DNA of 64,000 nt from Calonectria ilicicola (taxonomy: Eukaryota; Ascomycota; Sordariomycetes; Hypocreales; Nectriaceae), in assembly GCA_020809705.1 (NCBI GenBank), contig CP085825.1:2976001-3040000 (forward strand), written 5' to 3'. The position numbers and the translations under genes were made by a program. The stretch's first letter is position 1, and each line of letters starts with the position of its first letter. The notes beneath the pieces were generated by a model, which did no database searches, was not told the DNA's origin, and saw only the letters and a program-made list of their open reading frames with translations. Of this stretch, positions 37,387 to 47,428 are shown piece by piece.

Positions 37387-39290
37387 ATGTCTGCACAATA
37401 CCTGCGCCTGGTCAGTAGGCCTGTAATGCACTCCTTTTCCAGGAGTGTATTGAGTCCACAGAATCTCAGCCGAGGCAATTCTGTTGTGAAGGGGAGATGG
37501 AGTGCACAGGGAGTCGTGCTCAGTAGAGCTCTGTCCACGTCGCTTCGCCGAAGCAGTTTGGGCAATACTCTCGATGGTGAGGTTGAGGAACTGTCGCCCT
37601 TCAAGAAGCAGCGTCGAACAATGCTGTGGGAGGAGCAGCAGAGCGAGGATCCACTATATCCCGAAAGCCACCCTCGACTAGAACACAAGACGAAGCGTGT
37701 ATCCGTTCCCGAGTTCATAGAAGCCTTCAACGCCATTGAGCATGTCGAGGCGCAAAAAACTACTGTATATGGCCGTGTTCGCTCGAAACGTGCTGCTGGA
37801 AAGTACTTGATCTTTCTAGACATTGTAAACGAGTTCGAGCGCCTGCAGGTCATGGTCAACAAGGCAAATTGTATGGTGGAGCAGGAGTCCGAGAACAAGA
37901 ATCACAAATTCGCCCTGTTTAGGAATTTGATAGAAGTGGGCGACCACATATGTAGGATCCCAATGCTTGTTTTTGTTCCCCAGACGCTTACGATCTGGCA
38001 GCAATTACTGGAATACCAACTCGTACCAAAGCCGGTCAACTCACCATCTCTGCCACCGAGCTCCCTGAATTGCTCTCTCCAGCCATGGAGCAAATACCAG
38101 AGAAGCTCACAGATGCCAAGACCCGTATGCAAGAGCGCCATGTTGACATGCTGGTGAACCGTGAGGTTGTGGACGTTCTACGAATGCGATCCGAGATCAC
38201 CAAACATATGCGTGACTACTTTCACTCCAAGAAGTTCCTCGAGTTCCAAACACCCATCCTGGCTGAGAATGCCGGTGGTGCGATTGCTCGTCCCTTTGTC
38301 ACTCGAGCCACTGAGTTCAAAGACCGAGATCTTGCCCTTCGCATTGCCCCTGAGTTGTGGCTCAAGAGATTGGTCATTGGCGGCGTTGATAAGGTGTTTG
38401 AGATTGGGCCTGCTTTCCGCAATGAAGGCATCGATGGAACACATAATCCAGAGTTTACTATGTGCGAATTTTACAGCGCGTACAGTAATCTGGAGGACTT
38501 GATCAAGGAGACTGAGGACCTGCTGTGCAGCCTGGCTGAGCATTCCCAAAAGCTCATTTCCACCCAACTCACTTCGCTACCACCTGTCGACCTCGCAAAG
38601 TTCCAGAGGCCGTTTAAGCGTGTCGAATTCGTCCCTGCTCTGGAAGAAGCACTTGGTCTCCGTCTACCAAAGCTTTCGGCTGAAGGTGCCCTGCCCGAGC
38701 TCCTCGCTGTCTTGAAACTTGCTGGAATTCACATTCCAGGCGAGGTCCCCAATTCTCTCTCCAAGCTTCTTGACCGCCTTGCAGCCATCTACATCGAGCC
38801 CATGTCCTTTGAGCAGCCTATCCTAATCATGAACCACCCCTCGTGCATGTCGCCGCTTGCAAAGAGCTTCCTCTGTCCTAATACATATCAGCTAGTGTCG
38901 GCACGAGCAGAACTGTTCATTGGTGGGCGCGAACTGGCCAACATGTACGAAGAGGAGAACGACCCAGAGGCTCAAAAACAGAAACTGCTAGACCATCGTA
39001 ACCTGGTCAACAAACCCGACGGTGCTATCGCCATCGAGCCCCAACTCAACCCAGATACCACTGAAGATGGCATTCAACTCGTTGAGGATGATGAGGATGC
39101 CGCCCCGCTAGACCAAAGCTTCGTCAAAGCTCTCGACTATGGTCTCCCACCAACTGGCGGCTGGGGCTGCGGTGTTGAAAGAATGGTGATGCTCTTCTCT
39201 GGTGCTAATCGCATTAGCGATTGTCTCAGCTTTGGAACTCTGAAGAACGTGGTCGGACTTTCGGCAGCCGAAGAATCTAAGAACCCTTAG
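37387..39290 (+). CDS. MSK1: Lysyl-tRNA synthetase, mitochondrial (class II)
   Basis: Charges mitochondrial tRNA-Lys. Exons are 37387-37951 and 38002-39290; 617 aa. The first ~55 residues are Arg/Ser-rich and lack acidic residues (SFSRSVLSPQNLSRGN, ALSTSLRRSS), a typical presequence. The anticodon-binding OB fold follows (TTVYGRVRSKRAAGKYLIFL). The intron (donor GTAGGA) joins VGDHIS to ITGIPTRTKAGQLT. The class II core has motif 2 (FEIGPAFRNEGIDGTHNPEF) and motif 3 (PTGGWGCGVERMVMLF). An insertion of about 60 residues between motifs 2 and 3 (LPKLSAEGALPELLAVLK) is characteristic of fungal mitochondrial enzymes, as far as I know. Confidence 0.94.
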
Positions 39291-40041
39291 GCCATGCCGC
39301 TATGCGAGATTATATGGGGAATGAAACTTTTGCTTGAACTGATGCGTATCATTCCAAGCCAATGGTAACGATGTATGATGATGAGGACTTGTATATTATT
39401 GTAGAAGTGCCTATACCCTAGAAAAACTACTGTATAGATAGACAATTCAACATTTAGTTCACTGAGCATCAGTTTGATCTAGCCATCTCCTCCGCTGTCA
39501 CATTTCAGGAACGCGCATGCCATCGGCGCACATGGCTGACCCCGTAAAACTCATGATTAAAAAAGGGTGTGGTGGGATTGTTACCTGAAACCTAGCCTTC
39601 CCTCAATTTTTTCCTTGGTTATTTCTTATAACCCCGGTGCAGCACTGTTATAGTTGAACCATAATTTATATTGTTATCCAATATATCGCGGCCATATGTA
39701 GATAAAACAGCAATAACTTTTTAGCCCTGCCCCTGTACCATAAAAAGCACCAACGACCCAAGATAATCTAGATTGATGTTTTATGGTAACTCGGATCCCA
39801 ACTTGCCATTACCAACCTGAACCAACCTATGATCATCACGACGCGCGAAGCACCATCAACCATGAAACGAATGTTTTTTTTTCTTTCAGGGGGGTAAGTC
39901 TTTTTTTTTAGGTCCAAAAAAATAACTCCGTGTTTGGATATTGAAGAAAGAAGTATATACAACGCTATAGGACTTGAAATAACACGTCATATCGGACATA
40001 CTCTAGCGGCATTCCCCTGCCTCCACTCTGCCAGAACCTGC
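39291..40041. other. Intergenic between convergent MSK1 and TOS1
   Basis: AT-rich 3' flanks with T runs near 39872 and 39901; no other feature is seen. Confidence 0.6.
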
Positions 40042-41656
40042 TTACACGGACAGCAGCTGGAACAAGCTGCTGCCCAGAGAGTCATCGGAGAAGCTGTTGA
40101 GCCACTCCTGGACAGTGTCGTCGCTGAGTCCCTCGCTGAAGTCAAAGTCGTCATCCAGCTTCTTGATGGCCACGCTGGAGGTCTCCTCGTAGAAGATGGT
40201 GGCGACCTTGATGTACTTGTCGGTGGGACGGTCGAAGTAGTCGGAGCTGCCAGCGCCGTTCTTTAGGTGGAAAGTGCTCTTGCACTTGGTGTCGCCGGAG
40301 GCCAGAACCTCGTAGATGTCGGCCTCACCACAGCCAGAAGTCCAGCAACTGCATGAGCTGTACTGAGCGGTGCGGGGAATGCGGCTGTTGAGGGCCCAAA
40401 GGGCGGGCATGTCGCCGTTGAAGCCACGGTCACCGTCGAGGGGCATCTTGAAGTTGAAGAGGAAGATCTTGTTGCCGCCTTCGAAACCCTCTGCAACAGT
40501 AGTCAGTATTCACAGGTCCAGCAACGTTCAAGCTATTTGTTCAGAAAACATACTGTAGGCAACGTCATCAGCGCGGCAGTATCCACAGCTCTCGTCGCAC
40601 TTCTCAGAAGTGAAGATGGAGAACTCCTTGTTGGAAGGGATGAGAGTGTCCTTCAGAGTTTGAGGAGAAGAAGAGCCACCATCACCGTTGGCGTTGAGGT
40701 AAGAAAGGGAGTTGCCCCAAACACTAGCCAAACAGGTCAGAATATATGCCGTTAATCAATGACGAATTGTTCTACTCACGTGTCAAACACACCAGAGCCA
40801 TCGCCACCGTAGTTTCCGAGGAAGACAAGGTTGTCAGTGACCTGAGACTCGGCGTTGTAGTAAGAAACTCGCTGCCAGTCACCTCCTGCGACGGTCTTGG
40901 ACTTGGAGGAAGAGGAAGAGGAAGAGGAGGTGGCCTTAGACTTGGTGGAAGTCTTTGTGGAGGACTCGCTGTCCTTGTTGGAGTCGGAGTCGGAGGACCC
41001 AGAGTTGGATCCAGAGTTGCTGGCAGCCTGAGTGGGAGCGGCGTACGAGCCCGCGGCGCTGGTGGCGGGCCAAGAAACGACGTCGCCGTTAATGGTGGCA
41101 ACGATGTAGTCAGCGCCCTGAGTGGGAGCAACGTAGTTGGTAGCGGCTTCGGTAGCAGGCCAGGAAACGACTTGGCCATAGACAGTGGCAGTCACCCACT
41201 CGGTGCGCTTCTTCTTGCGCTGCTCGTGGAAGTTCTCGTGGCCGTGGCGTCGGGCGTGGACATGGGGTGAAGGAGCGATATCGCGCTTCTTGTCCGAGGC
41301 GAGGTTGTAGACAGCGAACTCCTTGAAGTTGATGGGTCCACGAACGTGAATGGAAAGCTGGCGCAAAAGGATTAGGGATATTTCATGGTGTTGTCAAATG
41401 ACGGGCGACTTACACCCTCGTCAAGAGGGGCGAGAGGGCCGCTGTAGGCAATGTCCTCAGAGCCACACTGGCCATCAGAGCCCATGCTGGTAACGCCCTT
41501 GTAGCTACCGCTTCCAGAGAAACCCTCATAGAGAATCTGGTTGACGGCGCCGCAGAACCAGTTACCACCCTCATCGGCAGCAGTGCCAGTACATTGTTGT
41601 GTCAGGGCCGAAGCCAGGCCGGTGGAGGCGAGGATAGCAGCGGATATGTACTTCAT
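40042..41656 (-). CDS. TOS1: TOS1-family secreted cell-wall protein
   Basis: Exons are 41656-41414, 41357-40780, 40723-40554 and 40490-40042; 479 aa. A signal peptide is clear (MKYISAAILASTGLASAL). The N-terminal Tos1 domain (CTGTAADEGGNWFCGAVNQI) is followed by a basic linker with a Kex2-type site (EQRKKKR) and two ~27-residue repeats. A Ser/Lys-rich linker then leads to the C-terminal Tos1 domain (TVWGNSLSYLNANG, CGYCRADDVAY). That domain has many Cys residues and a CGEADIYEVL segment resembling a GH16 E-x-D-x-x-E site. Yeast Tos1 is a covalently bound wall protein; catalytic activity here is inference. No GPI signal is seen at the C-terminus. Confidence 0.92.
41028..41198 (-). repeat. Tandem protein repeat inside TOS1
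   Basis: Two copies of about 27 residues encode VTATVYGQVVSWPATEAA and IVATINGDVVSWPATSAA, each ending in Y-x-APTQ (protein residues ~135-161 and ~165-191). They immediately follow the dibasic Kex2-type site. Confidence 0.85.
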
Positions 41657-42191
41657 CTTGGTATAGCTGTTGTTCGGTTAGCCCAAGTCAGAGCTGTGAG
41701 GCAGTTTAGTTTTGGCAACATACCAACCAGCAAGTAAAGGACAGACTGAGTGTGGTTGGGGGGGTGGTGCGCCTTTATTCGGCTGTCAAGAGGGCTCGGA
41801 AACAGCTATAAACAAAGAGCTAAAGAGCGACAATGGAGACTAAATGAGAGAACCAAAACTAAAGAGCTTTGAAGGAGATGAACTGCGAAGGCTGGGCACC
41901 TGAGGAGCGTGGGAACTAAAAAGAAGTGCCACGGCGAACGCTCCTCAAATAAAATTAAGACGCCTGCAGCTGGCCTGGGCAAAGGCTTGGCCCATGATTC
42001 CATCTGCCATTTGGTTTCTGGTGGGCGCTACGACGGGATTTTTCGATCCCAGTCCAAGAAAGGAATAACTAGCAGATCAACCGGCCCAACCGGCCAGGGA
42101 CCACGATGGCACACACAGGCTTACAGGCTTGGTGGACGGAGTGGGATAGAGTATCCGTGTTTCAGGATGCCAAGAAGAGGAAACTAGGCTC

Positions 42192-42224
42192 GTGCAGGGT
42201 GAGCACAGGGTGAGTGCAGGGTGG
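42192..42224 (+). repeat. 11-bp tandem repeat, three units
   Basis: Units GTGCAGGGTGA, GCACAGGGTGA and GTGCAGGGTGG lie head to tail about 540 bp upstream of the TOS1 start. They may be clustered protein-binding sites; this is not tested. Confidence 0.85.
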
Positions 42225-43240
42225 ATGGATCTAGATCCTGGGCTAAATAGCAGTCGGGTGGAGAGCCAACAGCCTTCCGATAGAGGCTATTAAAGCGCGG
42301 GCGGTTATGAGTTGGAGCCGAAAGGAACCAAGACACACACACCCGCTCTTCTGCGTTGGTTTCTGTTCTGTGCCTGTGCCTGGCATGACTGCAGCAAGAA
42401 AAAAAAATGCACCTCGCCAATGCCACTGTGATAATGCAGGTACCGTACAGATGGCTGTGAAATGAGGACCCATCCTCTCCGAAGGTATAATAGAGTGACC
42501 TGCACTCGAGCCACCACCAACGGCATCACGGACTAGGGTGGGCGCCAATCGGCATAGTGCCCCGGCCTAAGCGGCCAACAGCGACGTCAAAATACAGGGA
42601 CAAGATCGTCAGGGCTGCGGCACATGGCCTCGGCGCTTTGGTTGGCCGTCGCAGTTTATTTTTTAGTTCACCCTTGGCAAATATCAGCCGGTGGCTGTGC
42701 GTTTCTCGCAAAGGCTGACTTCTCGTGTTTTTCTGGAATGGTGTTTTTGGTGGAGTGCCATTTTTTCATTTTCACACGACCGTTGCTGGTGAATCTTAAA
42801 TGCCTTTTTTTTTATCTTATCTTTCCCTTAAATCCGAGTCAATTGATCACACGATGCTGAGATTGTCCAGACCATGCCACCTCATCCAAGGAGGGGTGGT
42901 TGGTGGCCGAAATGCAAACAGGGATCTAGTAAGCCCAACCAACAAGCCGTCTTGGTGCGGAGTTGGCCAAGACGCCCACACAATGGGCCAAGAAAGTAAA
43001 ACGAGAGAAATATTGAAGCTTCTCTTGGTCGACGAAATAAGGGGGCTCGTGAAGGCGCAACGCCGTTGAAAATGATCAGCAGCAATTTCCCCAATGACAA
43101 TCACTGCTCACATGGTATTGTACTTTCAAAATCTGTATTCGTTTTTGCTATGTGCCCAGTCAGGACCGAGTCAACTGCTCAGTTTTCGACAGTGGGCATA
43201 TGTGGAGCGCACTTAAGCATTGCTCCTAACAAGCACGCAA

Positions 43241-43262
43241 GCTGAGCTCGAGCTGAACTCGA
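43241..43262 (+). repeat. 11-bp tandem repeat, two units
   Basis: GCTGAGCTCGA followed by GCTGAACTCGA, then a degenerate third GCTGCTCTC. It lies about 80 bp beyond the ROK1 stop. Confidence 0.75.
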
Positions 43263-43338
43263 GCTGCTCTCAGCAGCAAATGAGCTGAATGCGTTCCCCC
43301 ATGCACCTTCGATTGATTATCCACCCGCCATGTGTGTT

Positions 43339-45423
43339 TTAGTCTTCCAGTCCAGCCCATTCATCCTCGTTGCCACTGTCATCGCGATGCTGCACCTTTC
43401 TTTTCTTGCTCCCCTCAATGGCCCCCTTTCGGTTGTTTTCCTTGCGCCTCTCGTAGCCACTCCTAGATGTAATCTTGGCCTTTGTGCCGCTGCGGCGTGC
43501 TTCCACTCCCCGTTCCTTGAGCTTCTTCCGGTCAGCCTTGGCAACATTAGGCAGAGCGTCCAAGAGCCATTTCTGAACACTAGTTTTTTCATCCGTTTTA
43601 CCAGCCTGCTTCTCACTCGCCGCAATGACATTTGCCACCATCTTGACAAATGGGATGTCTTCCTTCGTGTAAAAGGTCACAGCAACACCGCCCTCACGGC
43701 CAGCGCGACCCGTCCTTCCGGCTCGGTGGACATAGGCCGCACTGGAGCCTGGGACATCGTAGTTCACCACCCCGTTGACGCCCGCAAAGTCAACTCCACG
43801 TGCCAGAACATCTGTAGTAATCAAGACCCAGATTTCTCCAGCACGGAATTTGCGCATGATCGCAGCACGGGCTGAGTCGGCCAGGCCGCTGTGGAGCGCG
43901 GCGATTCTGGCTGGTCCGCCAGCTTCAAGAGGGATGTCGTACTTCAACTCCTCGTGCAGAGCGCTCGCTCGGTCGATGGTCTGTGTAAAAACAAGGAAAG
44001 GTGGCCTTAATGGTGGGCCCGAGTCATCACTCGATGTTGGGCGTAGTAGTTGACGCAGCGCAAGCAATTTTCCTTGTTCTGAGGCTGTGTATGTGAGTTT
44101 ATGGGTGACATTTGGGACCGCAGTATCTTTCAAGCCGACAACCAGCCGAACAAATGGCTTTTGCTGAATATCCAACAATTGCGCCCGTGATTCAAGCTTT
44201 TCGGTCACCAACGACTCAATATTTGACCCCATAGTAGCTGACCAGAATGAGATTCGCAGGGAAGGATTGGTGCATGCTGTCCAGATCCCCAACATGTGCT
44301 CCCGGAAAAGAGGATCGAGGAGAACATCTGCTTCATCAAGAATCAAATCACGGACAGTGGGCAGCACTTTCTGTGCGCTTGCTGATCCAGACGTCAGGAA
44401 GTTGAGTAGCAAAAGAGGTGTTGTCACCAAGATGTCAACTTTAGTGACGGGTTTCTCCTCATTGTCTTCAGACTTCTCATCTTCCGACTCTGCAGCGTCG
44501 TTCTCCTCTTCATCCTCAGAATCATCTTCAGCAAGTTCCTGCTTTTCAGCGGAAATAGTCGTTCCCTTTTTCATAGCAACGATCTTGATCCCCGTTCCCT
44601 GGGCAATTTTTTTGCCCTCGTTGACAATTTGATGCACTAGTTCTCGGGTGGGTGCCACAACAATGGCCTCGAGCTCGTGGATACTGTCCAGGTCTTCCGC
44701 CGCACGTCTGCGCATGATGTTATTGATTGCAGGAATGAGAAAGCTGATGGTCTTGCCACTTCCGGTCGGCGCAACAGCGAGGAAATCGACACCTCCATCA
44801 AGACCACCCTCACTCTTCAGGGCTGTTTCAGGACTTAGGAGGATTGGCAGGCTGCCCATCTGGACCTCAGTTGGCACGCGATAGCCCTGGGCAATAAGGT
44901 TCTCGGAGACCCGGCGTGTGATTCCATATGTACTTCGGAGTTCGCCAAATGAATTCAATGGCTGAGGAAACAGTTGCTTCTTAGTATCCTTCTTCACCTC
45001 CACCGCAGCCTGCTTCTTTTTCTTCTTAGACTTTTTGATCTTTGATTGGTCTTCGGTCTTGGAAAGAAGTGTTATTTTCAGGCGATGCGATCGTAGAAGC
45101 TGGCGACATTCATCCTCGCTCAGAACCTGCGGAGCAGCTCGCTTGGGGCTCGGTGCTCGTTTGACTTCGCGAGAATCAGAGGTTGGCTTGGTAGTGTTGT
45201 CGGGTTTCGGGGCGAAGAAGTCGACTTCAGGTAGTTCGACAGGAGCTTGCGCTTCGGGTTCGTCGCGGTTTCGCTTTCTCTTCTGCCCGCGAACCTCATC
45301 ATGGAAAAGTTGCGGGTTGGTTGAGGTTCCGGCCGAGGGTAGTTTCGCAGCACCACCGGCGACACCTTGGATGCCCTTGCCTGTTTTCTTGGTGCCTCTC
45401 GAGAGAATCTTGAGGATATCCAT
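43339..45423 (-). CDS. ROK1: ATP-dependent RNA helicase ROK1
   Basis: DEAD-box helicase of small-subunit ribosome assembly in the nucleolus. The intronless CDS encodes 694 aa. A basic N-terminal extension carries lysine clusters (KKSKKKKK) and precedes the Q-motif region (QGYRVPTEVQMGSLPILLS). Motif I is APTGSGKT, Ia is APTRELVHQ, II is LDEADVLLD, III is SATMGS, and VI is HRAGRTGRAG. An acidic insertion (EDDSEDEEENDAAESEDEK) lies between motifs Ia and Ib, as expected of Rok1. The C-terminus is Lys/Arg-rich and ends acidic (DEWAGLED). The ATG at 45423 gives the conserved-looking MDILKILSRGTKK; the frame is open 18 codons further upstream. Confidence 0.95.
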   Translation of the reverse strand: MDILKILSRGTKKTGKGIQGVAGGAAKLPSAGTSTNPQLFHDEVRGQKRKRNRDEPEAQAPVELPEVDFFAPKPDNTTKPTSDSREVKRAPSPKRAAPQVLSEDECRQLLRSHRLKITLLSKTEDQSKIKKSKKKKKQAAVEVKKDTKKQLFPQPLNSFGELRSTYGITRRVSENLIAQGYRVPTEVQMGSLPILLSPETALKSEGGLDGGVDFLAVAPTGSGKTISFLIPAINNIMRRRAAEDLDSIHELEAIVVAPTRELVHQIVNEGKKIAQGTGIKIVAMKKGTTISAEKQELAEDDSEDEEENDAAESEDEKSEDNEEKPVTKVDILVTTPLLLLNFLTSGSASAQKVLPTVRDLILDEADVLLDPLFREHMLGIWTACTNPSLRISFWSATMGSNIESLVTEKLESRAQLLDIQQKPFVRLVVGLKDTAVPNVTHKLTYTASEQGKLLALRQLLRPTSSDDSGPPLRPPFLVFTQTIDRASALHEELKYDIPLEAGGPARIAALHSGLADSARAAIMRKFRAGEIWVLITTDVLARGVDFAGVNGVVNYDVPGSSAAYVHRAGRTGRAGREGGVAVTFYTKEDIPFVKMVANVIAASEKQAGKTDEKTSVQKWLLDALPNVAKADRKKLKERGVEARRSGTKAKITSRSGYERRKENNRKGAIEGSKKRKVQHRDDSGNEDEWAGLED

Positions 45424-46330
45424 TGTGATCGAGGGACCCGGCCGAGTCTCTGGCTGCGAGGTTGCGAACGCGAACACACACTGGGTTGGGAAGAAAAAGT
45501 GCAGTCCCTGGCGATAGAAATTTTAGTGGAGCCGTGCCACGGAAGCTTTCCAAGTGCGCTACTACTGGTGGGGTGTGGGGCTTCAACAACCAAAACGGGC
45601 AGCGCTTGATGGATGAGCGACAGCAATAGTGATAGTGATAGTGGCACATTGGAGAAAATCGCTAATCAAATAAATAAAGAGTATTTGCAGAGAAATAAAA
45701 CGGGCCATGGCCCCAAATTTTGTTAGTTAGTTTTTATTATCATTCAATTGGCTGTTTTCTTCTATTTATCCTAGTGTTACTTGATTGACGACTACTATGG
45801 TCATCTGCATCAATCTCCCAGTTGCCAGCGCTAAGACCATCCTCCATTGACTAACCCACCACTGGTCCATTCCACAGACACGGCCGGGCAAGACAGCGTT
45901 GCCACTAAATCAAATGAGCTGCAGTAGGTCATTATCAAATCGCCAACGGGTGAGTTTTCTTGATGTTATTCCCTTGGATTGCACTCAAACAAATTACTAA
46001 GACGTCTCTCCAGGATGCTCGTAGTAGTGCTCAATCAGTGTCGATCGCCGTCATCCGACTCCAACTTGGATGGGTGGACTGACGTCACGACCATGACCCT
46101 TAGGTCCAACAATCAGGATTTCCCTGCAGGCACATCATAGACTTGGTCTGATAATTTACGTAGGTGGTGCTTTCGAATTAATCCAGCCATGATTTATATA
46201 TACCATTCCATCTTCCCTTTCTATTTTGTTGAAACAGCTGGTTCAGCATACGCAGCTTTAGAGTCTTGATCATCAACCAAACCACAATACATTCTCACCA
46301 ACTTTGGTGGACACTGTCAATACCGCCATT
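45424..46330. other. Bidirectional intergenic, ROK1 / small NTF2-like gene
   Basis: 907 bp between divergent starts, with a TATA-like element near 46195 on the side of the plus-strand gene. No coding potential is seen. Confidence 0.55.
46195..46202 (+). promoter_or_regulatory. TATA-box-like element
   Basis: TATATATA lies 129-136 bp upstream of the ATG at 46331 and is followed by a pyrimidine-rich stretch (CCATTCCATCTTCCC), a usual fungal core-promoter arrangement. Confidence 0.45.
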
Positions 46331-46951
46331 ATGCCGAGTATGCTTGGTCTGACCACCGATCCTTCCCCTCATGGCCTCAGTGGTCGGGACAGCAATTTTG
46401 GCGGGAGGCACTTGAACGGCAACATGCAGCTTGCCAGTCGCGGGCAGGGTAGCCTGACGCCCTCGCTCAACTCGGATTTTTTCAAGAATAAAAAGGGCCC
46501 CAAGCATGATGACGACGATGATGATGAAGAAGAGGACAACCTCAAAACTATCAAGGGCCGGAACCACGCCGCCGCCAAGGAGATGGAGACACTCCTCTGG
46601 CGTGCCCTTTGCGACAAGCCCAAGAGTGCCTTGAAGTATATTGCCAAGGACGCTGTCATGTCAAACCGCTTCCTATTCGACGATCCAGCACCGCGGTCCA
46701 AGGAATCGGATCCGCCGTTGGAGGAGGAGCTCAAGCATTGCAATGAGTGGCTCTCTTACAAGATGCATGACCCACAAGTAGTTGAAATTGACTTGATGGC
46801 TGTCGCACTAGCCTATCGCGTCACCTTGTTTAGACAAGTTGAGCAAGGCAAAGGAAAATACGGATTAGAGACGGTGGAAGCAACTGTGTCGAGCTCATGG
46901 AGACAAGTGGCCAGCGGGGACTGGGAGTTGTGCAGCATGTTTACCGCATAG
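46331..46951 (+). CDS. Uncharacterised protein, possibly NTF2/SnoaL-like
   Basis: An intronless ORF of 206 aa. The N-terminal ~60 residues are disordered, then comes an acidic run (KHDDDDDDEEED). From about residue 75 the protein looks globular: KEMETLLWRALCDKPKSALKYI, KDAVMSNRFLFDD, VEIDLMAVALAYRVTLFRQ, and SSWRQVASGDWELCSMFTA at the end. The helix-then-sheet order and the terminal W-x-x-x-S-G-x-W-x-x-C pattern recall DUF4440/SnoaL members of the NTF2-like fold, but no catalytic residues can be assigned, so the call is tentative. The TATA-like element and leader upstream support transcription. The frame is open to a TTG at 46304 but the first ATG is at 46331. Confidence 0.65.
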   Translation: MPSMLGLTTDPSPHGLSGRDSNFGGRHLNGNMQLASRGQGSLTPSLNSDFFKNKKGPKHDDDDDDEEEDNLKTIKGRNHAAAKEMETLLWRALCDKPKSALKYIAKDAVMSNRFLFDDPAPRSKESDPPLEEELKHCNEWLSYKMHDPQVVEIDLMAVALAYRVTLFRQVEQGKGKYGLETVEATVSSSWRQVASGDWELCSMFTA

Positions 46952-47428
46952 GTAGGTAGACCAGTCACCTAGTGCAGTCGGTCCTTGTGTTACAAGGAAT
47001 TTTGGTGTTTTTCCTGGGTTTTTCTGTAATTATTGAATAGCACGAGTGAATTTGCTGTTATAGTTCTTACTTAAGTCATGTCGTGAGTGAAGTCATCATT
47101 TTGTGTAATCCGTGGAATGGAAACTTGCACTAGCACGATTTTGTGTCGATAGCGGAAATGAGAACAATATCTAGGGCAACCCCCGGGATTTCAATTTTTT
47201 CATAATTAGAATATCTAGTCAAATTTTTCATTACAACGGCTGGACCGAAATCAAATCTGGCTCTCCTATATTTGACTCGAGTTTACCCTGTACTAAGCCT
47301 TCAGAGATTCTATCGCCTGATGACACCCTTTTCTTTTCTTATCGTGAGAGATAATATCTATGTATATTTATTATTTCCTTCGCTCTATTTAGGTGAAATG
47401 CATCAATATCTCGCAATGTTTGCGTTTG
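46952..47428. other. Intergenic at the left edge of the orphan gene pair
   Basis: 477 bp of AT-rich 3' flanks of two convergent genes. No repeat or inverted terminus is recognised. Confidence 0.55.

Larger units (their letters stand above)
41657..43338. other. Intergenic, TOS1 promoter and ROK1 3' flank
   Basis: 1.7 kb without a supportable gene. It holds two different 11-bp tandem repeats (listed separately) and T-rich stretches near 42656-42820. Confidence 0.55.
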
